A DNA stretch of 64,000 nt from SB25 sp050180705 (lineage in GTDB: Bacteria; Bacteroidota; Bacteroidia; Bacteroidales; Tenuifilaceae), in NCBI GenBank assembly GCA_050180705.1, contig JBFXDX010000009.1, positions 139,958-203,957 of the forward strand. The letters are read 5' to 3'. Below, piece by piece: positions 53,367 to 61,268 of the stretch (positions within the stretch are counted from its first letter, which is position 1; each line of letters starts with the position of its first letter). The notes beneath the pieces are model-generated. The model saw only the letters and a list, made by a program, of their open reading frames with translations. It was not told where the DNA came from and made no database searches. The position numbers and the translations under genes were made by a program.

Positions 53367-54172
53367 GAATATTCATCATAACGATGGACGACCCTGTGCA
53401 AACGCATAGGTTTATTAAGCACATAGTACAATCCCAAAAACATAATATTGTTGGAATGGCCGTTTCTAAAGGCGACCGTTTAACAATTGGGAAAAAGAAC
53501 TCTAAGATATTATATGTTATTTCTCTATTTCTTATAATGGGGCCAATTCATTTTCTTAAGAATAGCACCATTACTATGTTATTTAAAGTTCGGAAATTAT
53601 TATCATCAATAAAGTTATTACGCAATCCTTCCATTCTTTGCTATGCACAACAAAATAGCATTCCTTCATACAGTATTTTTTCGCCAAATAATAAGGAGTT
53701 TATTCAGGTATTAAAAGAATTAAATATTGATATAATTATTAACCAGAGTCAGAGTATTATTAAAAAGGAACTTCTGGAAACCCCCCGTATTGGTGTAATA
53801 AACAGGCACAATGCACTACTTCCCAAAAACAGGGGACGTCTTACTCCTTTCTGGGTACTATTTAAGGGAGAACCCGAGACTGGTGTTTCCATTCATTTTG
53901 TAAACGAGGGAATCGACTCTGGCGATATTATTATTCAGGAAAAATATACGGTTGCTAAACACGACACCTTTAACAGTTTAGTCAAAAAAAATTATGAGAT
54001 AGCTCCAAAAGCAATGATAGCGGCTATAGAAAAACTCGAAAGAGGAGATTATAGCTATATTCCCAATAGCGATGAGTTGGCAACATATAATACAATTCCC
54101 ACATTAAAAGAAGCTTGGTTGTATAGAAAGAGGTTAATGTTACGACGGTTGGGAATTACTATTAATACATAA
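53363..54172 (+). CDS. Sugar N-formyltransferase (Fmt-like fold)
   Basis: A 269-residue formyltransferase-fold protein. The catalytic region reads GVINRHNALLPKNRGRLTPF, giving the Asn and His of the Asn-His-Asp triad, followed by TGVSIHFVNEGIDSGDIIIQEKY with the Asp and the substrate loop. N-10-formyltetrahydrofolate would be the donor. Sugar formyltransferases of this type act on amino sugars such as Qui3N, Fuc3N or Qui4N, in keeping with the aminotransferase and ketoisomerases of the locus. It is the last gene of the run. Confidence 0.82.
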   Translation: MRIFIITMDDPVQTHRFIKHIVQSQKHNIVGMAVSKGDRLTIGKKNSKILYVISLFLIMGPIHFLKNSTITMLFKVRKLLSSIKLLRNPSILCYAQQNSIPSYSIFSPNNKEFIQVLKELNIDIIINQSQSIIKKELLETPRIGVINRHNALLPKNRGRLTPFWVLFKGEPETGVSIHFVNEGIDSGDIIIQEKYTVAKHDTFNSLVKKNYEIAPKAMIAAIEKLERGDYSYIPNSDELATYNTIPTLKEAWLYRKRLMLRRLGITINT

Positions 54173-54306
54173 ACTGTTCTTAACGCCTATTTTTTAATCA
54201 ATCATCAGCCTAACCAACGTAATTTCAACTGTAAAGTAATATCGGCAAACCATATCTTAAAGATTAAGCATATCATTTAGCTCTATAGATCATTTTTTTA
54301 TCAGTC

Positions 54307-54351
54307 ACCATCAATCATTCTAACCTATGAACGATTGGTGGTATTTTTTTT
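54307..54351 (+). terminator. Rho-independent terminator of the polysaccharide locus
   Basis: ACCATCAATCATTC pairs with GAACGATTGGTGGT (14 positions with one mismatch and one wobble, 8-nt loop) and is followed by a run of eight T residues. Confidence 0.88.
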
Positions 54352-54378
54352 GGTGGTACTGCAAAAATGTGTAAGGTC

Positions 54379-54630
54379 ACCTAAACATTTCCAGATGGCA
54401 TTCCCAAAATTGGAAAGGTCATTTAAACATTTCCAGATGGCATTCCCAAAATTGGAAAGGTCATTTAAACATTTCCAGATGGCATTCCCAAAATTGGAAA
54501 GGTCATTTAAACATTTCCAGATGGCATTCTCAAAATTGGAAAGGTCATTTAAACATTTCCAGATGGCATTCCCAAAATTAGAAAGGTCATTTAAACATTT
54601 CCAGATGACATTCCCCAAAAAAAGAAAAAA
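54379..54630. repeat. 42-bp tandem repeat, about five full copies
   Basis: The unit ATTTAAACATTTCCAGATGG plus CATTCCCAAAATTGGAAAGGTC repeats at 54379, 54421, 54463, 54505 and 54547, with a diverged sixth copy from 54589 and a partial start before 54379. Each unit holds TTTCCA...TGGAAA, able to form a small hairpin. Because 42 is a multiple of three, both strands stay open as spurious coding frames. Copies are almost identical, which points to recent expansion. No spacers separate them, so this is not a CRISPR array. Confidence 0.92.
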
Positions 54631-54924
54631 CAGTTAAACACTGTGCATTATTTTATAGTATGATAATACTATTACAGAATACCATTGTTAATACTCTAAA
54701 AATATGAATACCCTTTTGCACCGAGGTTCACTCATATAAATAGTTATTTCGCAATATTGCACATTACATGTAATAGCTAAATGGAAATTTTATAAAGAAA
54801 TCATAGCGCATACTTTTTGTTGATTTATATCATTGTATAATAAATTGTTACATATATATTGACTTTTTGTAATATTCGATTTAATTTTATTATACATAAC
54901 TAAAATCATAAAAATTATTCAAAA
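54631..54924. other. AT-rich intergenic region
   Basis: No gene is seen between the tandem repeat and the gene at 54925. No convincing -7 element was found, although the leader is AT-rich (ATATATTGACTTTTTG at about 54856). Confidence 0.4.
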
Positions 54925-55857
54925 ATGATTAATTTATCTACTTTATTTAGAAATCACTTCGGTGCAAAGTGCATCAGTGACGATAAGCTAAAGGTCTTTT
55001 CCGAGGATCACATTCAGCGGTTAACCGCCAATAATGAAGGAGGTTTATTTACCACGCTGATAACCGAAACCACCACGGCCCACAATCAGTACTTTGGGCA
55101 GATAAGTAGCGAGGCCACCGGTAAGGCGCTTCAAAAGTCGCAAACCAAGGTTGTGGATGATATTATGGATAGCTTTAAGGATGAAATAAGCCGTCGCGAA
55201 GGGCTTATTAAAAGCATGTTTGGGAAGGATTCGTCCACCTACATCGAGTTTTTCCCCAACGGAATTAGCGAGTATCGCAATGCCCGAAAGGCGAATATTG
55301 AAACATTGATTGTTCGAATGGCAACCGTAGCTGCAAACCACTCGGCACAGGTGGGCGAGGAGTTTGTTAAGGTTTTTACCGATTTCCAAACCAGCTATAC
55401 CGAGGCACGCAATAGCCAGATGAATCAGAAAGGAACCGTTTCGGCTATTAAAAGTAATGCAAAATCAACCCGATCGACACTGGAGCTTCAGCTAGTTAAA
55501 AATCTGCACTTCATAGCCTACACATTTCCTGGCGACGAGGATAGGTGTGGCACTTTCTTCGACCAGAGCATTGTACAGATAAAGCAAAGTAGCGCTTCCG
55601 ATGGTTTGGGTCGATTATCAGGCTTAGTAACCAACTCCGAAACCAAAGAGGCTATTCCGAACGTTGGTGTTGAGATTGTAGATGCCGGTATTCCAGTATG
55701 CTATACAAGCACCGATGGGAAATTCCGTAGCCGGAATGTGGACGTGGGAAACTACGAGGTACGCGTTGATAAGTCTGGATTTAGGCCTGTAACCATGTCG
55801 GTTGAGGTAATGGACGATGGGGATACATTAAAGAATATAGAGTTGATACCCAACTAA
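54925..55857 (+). CDS. Helical protein with C-terminal carboxypeptidase-regulatory-like domain
   Basis: A 310-residue protein without a signal peptide. Residues about 1-225 are mostly helical and polar, with no family recognised (MINLSTLFRNHFGAKCISDD at the start). The last about 80 residues form a carboxypeptidase-regulatory-like beta-sandwich (GRLSGLVTNSETKEAIPNVG, STDGKFRSRNVDVGNYEVRV). The domain occurs in many Bacteroidota surface and signalling proteins, but its presence on a protein with no export signal is odd. The base composition is less AT-rich than the preceding locus. The role is unknown. Confidence 0.78.
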   Translation: MINLSTLFRNHFGAKCISDDKLKVFSEDHIQRLTANNEGGLFTTLITETTTAHNQYFGQISSEATGKALQKSQTKVVDDIMDSFKDEISRREGLIKSMFGKDSSTYIEFFPNGISEYRNARKANIETLIVRMATVAANHSAQVGEEFVKVFTDFQTSYTEARNSQMNQKGTVSAIKSNAKSTRSTLELQLVKNLHFIAYTFPGDEDRCGTFFDQSIVQIKQSSASDGLGRLSGLVTNSETKEAIPNVGVEIVDAGIPVCYTSTDGKFRSRNVDVGNYEVRVDKSGFRPVTMSVEVMDDGDTLKNIELIPN

Positions 55858-56303
55858 AAATCTTTTTTGTAGGTAAAACTGCGGGTCGTTTGGTGCTGGT
55901 TGCGCTGTACGATCCGTTTTTTTTGTGAATATTGCCAAGGTTTATTGTGCCAACCCATTATATTTTGTTATCCTGTGCTTGCCGAAGGATTGGTTTTAGC
56001 TGTATGTTGATTACCTTCAATGAACTCGCAAAAAGATGCTCGGTTGTTGATGGTTATTCGAGAAGAAAAATCGTAATAGTTTATTTTAACGATAGATACC
56101 TGTTTGTGTAGGTATGTTGAGGGTGGGGGAGGTTTATACTGCAATATTTCTGATGAGGGTCGAAATTCGGAAACCGTTTTCAGCGTAACATTGTAGACTT
56201 AGGATTTACAATGCCACATGTCACCCAAAATTGACAATATTATACTACATTTGTTTTTAATCTGTTTTATTAGTGTTATCTGTGCTATAATGGTTTAAAT
56301 TTT
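55858..56303. repeat. Intergenic region with a copy of the dispersed repeat
   Basis: No gene is seen. About 55975-56130 carries TTGCCGAAGGATTGGTTTTAG, GTATGTTGATTACC and TGTGTAGGTATGTTGAGG, all recurring at 59.9-60.4 kb. Confidence 0.6.
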
Positions 56304-57980
56304 ATGCGAAAAACAGTATTGCTTTTATTGCTTGCCAGTATAATTACGCTGGCAAAGGCGCAGGATATTCCTGTTCATTCCAATAATTCGGGGATTTACG
56401 AGTTCTTGGACGAGATGGCGGCTTATGGGTATATTAATCCCAACGCTGCCGTTAAACCCTACTCGGCTAAGTTTATATATACCTGCCTGGAGGAGGCAAA
56501 CAGGAGTATCGAGTTACTTACAAAACGCCAGCGGAAGGAGCTGAATTTTTACCTTAGGCAGTACTCAATCTTTGCCGATGGAAACGAAAATCCGTACACT
56601 AAGGATCGAAAGGGAAATATTATTACCCGCGAAAGGTTGAACCTTGGTTTTTACCCGTATGGATTACACTATAAAGATTCCCTTTTTGCATTTTCCATTC
56701 GGCCAATATGGGGAATTCGTGAGTACACCGGCGGAGCCGATAATATTATGCACACATGGGGTGGTGCCGAGGCATGGGGGTATGTTGGCAGGTTTGCCAT
56801 TTATGGTAGTTTACGCGATAATTATCAGACCGAAATACTTGCCAAGCCAACCTACTTTACCCAGAGCGAGGGTGGAAACTATAAAGTAAATGTTCAGGGA
56901 CGTGAGGGTGGCGATTACTCCGAAATGAGGGGAGGGGTTACCTATAATTGGCGATGGGGATCAATAGGTTTAGTTAAGGATCATGTTCAGTGGGGGACAA
57001 ACTACCATGGATCAACAATACTCTCGGGTCGCACGCCGTCTTTTGGCATGATAAAATTACAAATGAAACCGGTTGATTGGTTTGAGCTAAACTATATTCA
57101 TGGCTGGTTGATATCGGAAGTGGTAGATAGCAGCCGTTCATATACTACATCTAACGGCGATTTCCGTGCGGTTTACCGCGATAAGTATATTGCGGCAAAT
57201 CTTTTGACATTTTATCCATTTAGAGGAATAGGCCTTTCTGTTGGAAACTCTATAGTTTACTCCGATTCGCATATTCAACCGGCCTACCTTATTCCAATAA
57301 TGTTCTATAAATCGATAGATCATACATTAAACCATAATATCGACAATCAGAATTCGCAGATGTTTATCGATTTAAGCATTCGTAGAATTAAGGATCTTCA
57401 TCTGTACGGAACTATTTTTATTGATGAGTTTTCGGTTACTCGGGTAAGCGATCCCGATCGTCAAAACTTCTTATCGTTTAAAGGCGGTGCGCGGTTATCG
57501 AATTGGCCAATTCCGAATGTAACACTAACTGCGGAGTACACAAGGGTTAATCCAATTGTTTATAAGCATCGGGTAGAGACAACCACATTCGAGACCAATA
57601 AGTTTAACCTAGGATACTATTTACGCGATAACTCCGAGGAAATTTACCTTGCTGCGGAAGCAAAACCATTTAGGGGATTTACCATTAAGGGTGAGTTTTT
57701 TGTTGCAAAACATGGCAACGAGTATGCCTATACCGATGGTAACGAAGCAGAGCTATTACCCTATATGCAGGATGTTACCTGGAAGAATACTACTATGAGT
57801 TTAACCACACGTTGGGAGTTTATTCACGATTCGTGGCTTTTTCTTAGCGTAACCAATAGCGATATTAAGGGATACGATGTAGATGGAAAAACTGCGCAGT
57901 ACTACCTGGACTTATACACCCCCAAGTCGTTTCAGGGAAAGAATACAATTATTTGTGCAGGGTTGAATTTTGGATTCTAA
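56304..57980 (+). CDS. Wzi-like capsule assembly outer-membrane protein
   Basis: A 558-residue protein with a signal peptide (VLLLLLASIITLAKAQ). VHSNNSGIYEFLDEMAAYG at the start of the mature chain is the family pattern. The barrel has alternating strands including GSIGLVKDHVQWGTNYHGS and GRTPSFGMIKLQMKP. It ends with a strand closing on an aromatic residue, LNFGF. Wzi proteins hold capsule chains on the outer membrane. It lies outside the main locus but in its neighbourhood, so it could serve the polymer made upstream. The exact ligand is not shown. Confidence 0.85.
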   Translation: MRKTVLLLLLASIITLAKAQDIPVHSNNSGIYEFLDEMAAYGYINPNAAVKPYSAKFIYTCLEEANRSIELLTKRQRKELNFYLRQYSIFADGNENPYTKDRKGNIITRERLNLGFYPYGLHYKDSLFAFSIRPIWGIREYTGGADNIMHTWGGAEAWGYVGRFAIYGSLRDNYQTEILAKPTYFTQSEGGNYKVNVQGREGGDYSEMRGGVTYNWRWGSIGLVKDHVQWGTNYHGSTILSGRTPSFGMIKLQMKPVDWFELNYIHGWLISEVVDSSRSYTTSNGDFRAVYRDKYIAANLLTFYPFRGIGLSVGNSIVYSDSHIQPAYLIPIMFYKSIDHTLNHNIDNQNSQMFIDLSIRRIKDLHLYGTIFIDEFSVTRVSDPDRQNFLSFKGGARLSNWPIPNVTLTAEYTRVNPIVYKHRVETTTFETNKFNLGYYLRDNSEEIYLAAEAKPFRGFTIKGEFFVAKHGNEYAYTDGNEAELLPYMQDVTWKNTTMSLTTRWEFIHDSWLFLSVTNSDIKGYDVDGKTAQYYLDLYTPKSFQGKNTIICAGLNFGF

Positions 57981-58430
57981 TATGGATGAAACACCGATTA
58001 CGCAGATTGCGCCGTTTTATGCTGTGGTCATTTGTTTTATAGCGTTAATCGTGAGACGTTAAAAGTTAGACGGAAGAATGTTCTATAATGTTAATAGTGA
58101 AAAGTTAAAGGTTAAAGGGAAGAACTTTCTTCACGATCAACGATCAACGATCAACGAACAACAAAAAAAGAGAATCTGTACAATCTGTGTTATCTGCGTT
58201 CTATAATGATGCTTTAGCCATATACAAAAAAATCTACGTTACCGAAACAAGTAGTTCCAATAACGTAGATTATATTTTTACGATCAACGATCAACGTTAA
58301 CCGTGAGACGTTAACCGTTAAAGGGAAGAATGCATTTGCTTCTTTTTTACGAATAACGGACAACTTCCAACCATTAACCGTTAACTTTAGGGGCTTCACC
58401 AACAACGATCAACTATCAACGAACAACTAA
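57981..58430. repeat. Intergenic copies of the ATCAACGAACAAC repeat
   Basis: No gene is seen. The words ATCAACGATCAACGAACAAC (58138-58157 and close by), CGTGAGACGTTAA (twice) and TTAAAGGGAAGAA (twice) recur and match the leader at 37205-37311. Confidence 0.65.
58226..58271 (-). terminator. Terminator of lpdA
   Basis: AATCTACGTTA (58231-58241) pairs with TAACGTAGATT (58261-58271) over 11 bp. On the minus strand it is followed by a T run from 58232 to 58226. Confidence 0.8.
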
Positions 58431-59815
58431 ATATGAATAGCCTCGCCATATGCAGCGGCGGCAGCTTCCATAACAGCTTCGCTCATGGTTGGATGTGGAT
58501 GTATACTCTTGATTAGTTCATGTCCAGTTGTCTCTAAATGACGGGCAACCACAAGTTCGGCAATCATCTCGGTTACATTTCCACCTATCATGTGTGCACC
58601 AAGTAATTCGCCATACTTAGCATCGAAAACAAGTTTCACAAAACCATCGCGCATACCAGCGGCAGTTGCCTTACCCGATGCGGTGAATGGGAACTTACCC
58701 ACTTTAATTTCGTAACCTGCTTCTTTTGCAGCCTTCTCCGACATTCCTACCGACGATACTTCAGGAGTTGTGTATGTACATCCAGGAATATTTTTGTAAT
58801 CGACAGGTTTTGTGTCTTGCCCTGCAATCTTTTCAACGCAGGCAATTCCTTCGGCCGAGGCAACGTGTGCCAATGCAGGGCCTTGTACAATGTCGCCAAT
58901 GGCATAAACACCTTCAACGTTGGTGCGGTAGAATTCATCAACCTTAACCCGGCCCTTTTCAACAGTAATACCAAGCTCCTCTAAGCCGATATTTTCGATA
59001 TTTGGAGCAATTCCAACAGCCGAAAGAACAACCTCGGCTTCAACAACCTCAAGTCCTTTTTTGGTTTGGATGCTAACCTTGCAAAGTTCGCCAGTGGTAT
59101 CAACCGATTCAACCGATGCTTCGGTTTTTACAGTTACCCCTGCTTTCTTGAAGGCACGTTCAAGGGTTTTGCTTACCTCTTCATCTTCCAAAGGAACAAT
59201 ATTGGGTAAATACTCAACTAGGGTAACCTTTGTTCCAATGGCATTATAGAAGTATGCAAACTCGCTACCAATTGCACCCGAACCTACAACAACCATCGAT
59301 GCTGGCTGTTTTGGTAGAGTTAGTGCCTGTCGGTATCCAATTACTTTAACACCATCCTGTTTTAGGTTTGGCAACTCGCGAGAGCGTGCACCTGTAGCCA
59401 AAATAATATGGTTGGCTGTGTAATCGGACAAAGAACCATCAGTTGCAGTAACCGCAACAGTGTGGTTGTCCTTTAATTTACCAGTTCCATTAATCACGGT
59501 GATGTTATTCTTCTTGAAAAGAAATTGAATGCCCTTGCTCATGGCATCGGCAACACCGCGGCTTCGGGTAACCATCTTCTCAAAATCGGGTTTAACATCG
59601 GCAGTAACCACACCATAATCAGCAGCATGCGAGGCATACTCAAAAACTTGAGCGCTCTTAAGTAATGCTTTTGTTGGGATACATCCCCAGTTTAGGCAGA
59701 TACCGCCAAGATTTTCGCGCTCAACAACAGCCACTTTCATGCCAAGTTGGCTTGCTCTAATAGCAGCCACGTAACCTCCGGGACCGCTTCCAATAACTAT
59801 AATATCGAAGTTCAT
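58427..59815 (-). CDS. lpdA: Dihydrolipoyl dehydrogenase
   Basis: The start is set at ATG 59815 (MNFDIIVIGSGPGGYVAAI), the usual beginning; an in-frame ATG at 59893 would add 26 residues unlike the family. The 462-residue flavoprotein has the redox-active disulfide in GGICLNWGCIPTK, FAD loops at both ends (GSGPGG; YAIGDIV), the NAD-binding MVVVGSGAIGSEFAYFYN and the dimer-interface His-Glu pair in HPHPTMSEAVMEAA. It reoxidises lipoamide in 2-oxoacid dehydrogenase or glycine cleavage complexes. No E1 or E2 gene is adjacent. Confidence 0.95.
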   Translation of the reverse strand: MNFDIIVIGSGPGGYVAAIRASQLGMKVAVVERENLGGICLNWGCIPTKALLKSAQVFEYASHAADYGVVTADVKPDFEKMVTRSRGVADAMSKGIQFLFKKNNITVINGTGKLKDNHTVAVTATDGSLSDYTANHIILATGARSRELPNLKQDGVKVIGYRQALTLPKQPASMVVVGSGAIGSEFAYFYNAIGTKVTLVEYLPNIVPLEDEEVSKTLERAFKKAGVTVKTEASVESVDTTGELCKVSIQTKKGLEVVEAEVVLSAVGIAPNIENIGLEELGITVEKGRVKVDEFYRTNVEGVYAIGDIVQGPALAHVASAEGIACVEKIAGQDTKPVDYKNIPGCTYTTPEVSSVGMSEKAAKEAGYEIKVGKFPFTASGKATAAGMRDGFVKLVFDAKYGELLGAHMIGGNVTEMIAELVVARHLETTGHELIKSIHPHPTMSEAVMEAAAAAYGEAIHI

Positions 59816-59909
59816 AATGTCTGATTTTTCCTCAAAAATAGTACAACAATATTGGATGCCAAAATGTTTGAGGGCACATTTAAAGTTGTACATTTATTTG
59901 GTTGTTACC

Positions 59910-60770
59910 CTTCCGTGAACTAGCAAATAGATGCTCGATTGTTGATGTTTAAAAGATATCCGAGATTAAAAATTCTAAAGTTAATCGAACAAAAACCAAA
60001 CTACATTAGAAGATGAATACCGGCTTGCGTAGGTATGTCGAATAGAGTTGTAACCCGGACCAAATCATTCCTGACGCAGCGTAGCAAAGATCAGAAAACA
60101 TAATTCGATGAAAATAAACCATTGTCTTTTGTCTTCCGGTATTTGCCGAAGGATCAGTTTTAGTTGTATGTTGATGGTTAACGATTGTTCGACAAGAAAA
60201 ATCTTAATGGGTTACTTTTTAAATATTGATACCTGCTTGCGTAGGTATGTTGAATAGAGATGTAACCCGGACCAAATCATTCCTGACATAGCGTAGTTGA
60301 GATCAGGAATCCAAAAGTGCAAATTTTAGATAAACCAACAGTCCAATGTTGTGATCGTTGAATACGACTAAAAGATGGATATTTGCCTGCCTAAGTATGT
60401 TGAGGATATCACAACATCCCTTTTATGCCAAGTGTTTTGGTACGGTATGGTTTTTACATTAATGCATAAGCCCCAACGGGGTTAAGCAAGAATAGCGCTG
60501 GGTTTCAACCAGGGGGGTAATGCGGAGCACTAAAAGGCGATGCATGCATTGGCTTTTCCTGAACAGAAAATTAACAGTTTGCATCGCAACGGATTCCGAT
60601 TGTAGATGCTTCGCATCAGCAACAAATTTGTGGTTCAGGCCAAGAAATGGATTCCTGCGTGCGCAGGAATGTTGAAAAGAGCGATTACCCATACCGAAAC
60701 ATTCCTAGCGCAGCGTAGTGGAGATCAGAAATCCGCTGGATGCCAAATATTTTCGATGAAGTGGAACGGA
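59910..60770. repeat. Gene-poor region with several copies of a dispersed palindromic repeat
   Basis: No credible gene is seen. Related blocks at about 59912-60092, 60132-60312, 60365-60420 and 60645-60740 share GCTTGCGTAGGTATGTTGAATAGAG, GTAACCCGGACCAAATCATTCCTGAC (or close variants) and CGTAGCAAAGATCAG-like ends. The last block contains the palindrome ATTCCTGCG-TG-CGCAGGAAT. Open frames here are accidents of the repeats. Confidence 0.75.
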
Positions 60771-61268
60771 GATCAGAAAATGAAATTTGACAAAGTTAAT
60801 CTTATGTTTCTTGGATCGAAAGATTTGTTTTTACCGCAAGTGCGTTTCATTCACAAGGAAGGACATTAGCAGATGAAGGCAAAATCTTTCATTTATTTCA
60901 GTTAAAGTTGCCGCGGTAAAAAGTAAGATTTAAATAAAAATTTGATTATTGGATTGATAGAAGTGATGAATGAAAGTTCTGTTGGAAAAATTTTGGTTTA
61001 TTTTGAAAGTTACAAATACAGACTGTCTTGTGTTTTTTCATTTTCAGATGACAAAGATCTTTTTTTGTAAATAAACGTAAATAAATTGTCCGATTGTGGA
61101 CAAAAATTTACAGGTCATTTTTTTAATAATCAGCATTTCAGAAACATATTTAATATGGTTTGATATTTGTTTTATTAATATGGTTAATTTTGTGTTCTTG
61201 AATTTATAATGGCTGGTTGGGATTATATCAGCACAAGTGATTTGGTATATAATAAATGAAAATATAAT
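60770..61268. other. Leader region of the giant surface protein
   Basis: The stretch has no credible gene. AAAATGAAATTTGACAAAGTTAATCTT at 60777 repeats a word found at 37730. TTGTCC-GATTGT-GGACAA (61086-61103) is a 6+6 bp palindrome with the same half-site as near 29.2 kb. TAATTTTG (61185-61192) is a candidate -7 element, with TTTG at 61159-61162 at a 22-nt spacing. Confidence 0.4.

Noticed and set aside
54379..54630. Possible CRISPR array
   Set aside because: Repeats are directly adjacent without unique spacers and no cas gene is near.
54325..54637. Two opposite-strand frames of about 100 codons with 14-residue repeats
   Set aside because: They arise because the 42-bp repeat unit is a multiple of three and free of stops; neither has a start context or family resemblance.
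58214..58405. Minus-strand frame of 63 codons after lpdA
   Set aside because: It spans the lpdA terminator hairpin and repeat words.
60459..60869. Small frames on both strands in the gene-poor region
   Set aside because: They fall in dispersed repeats, and the translation reflects the palindromic repeat.
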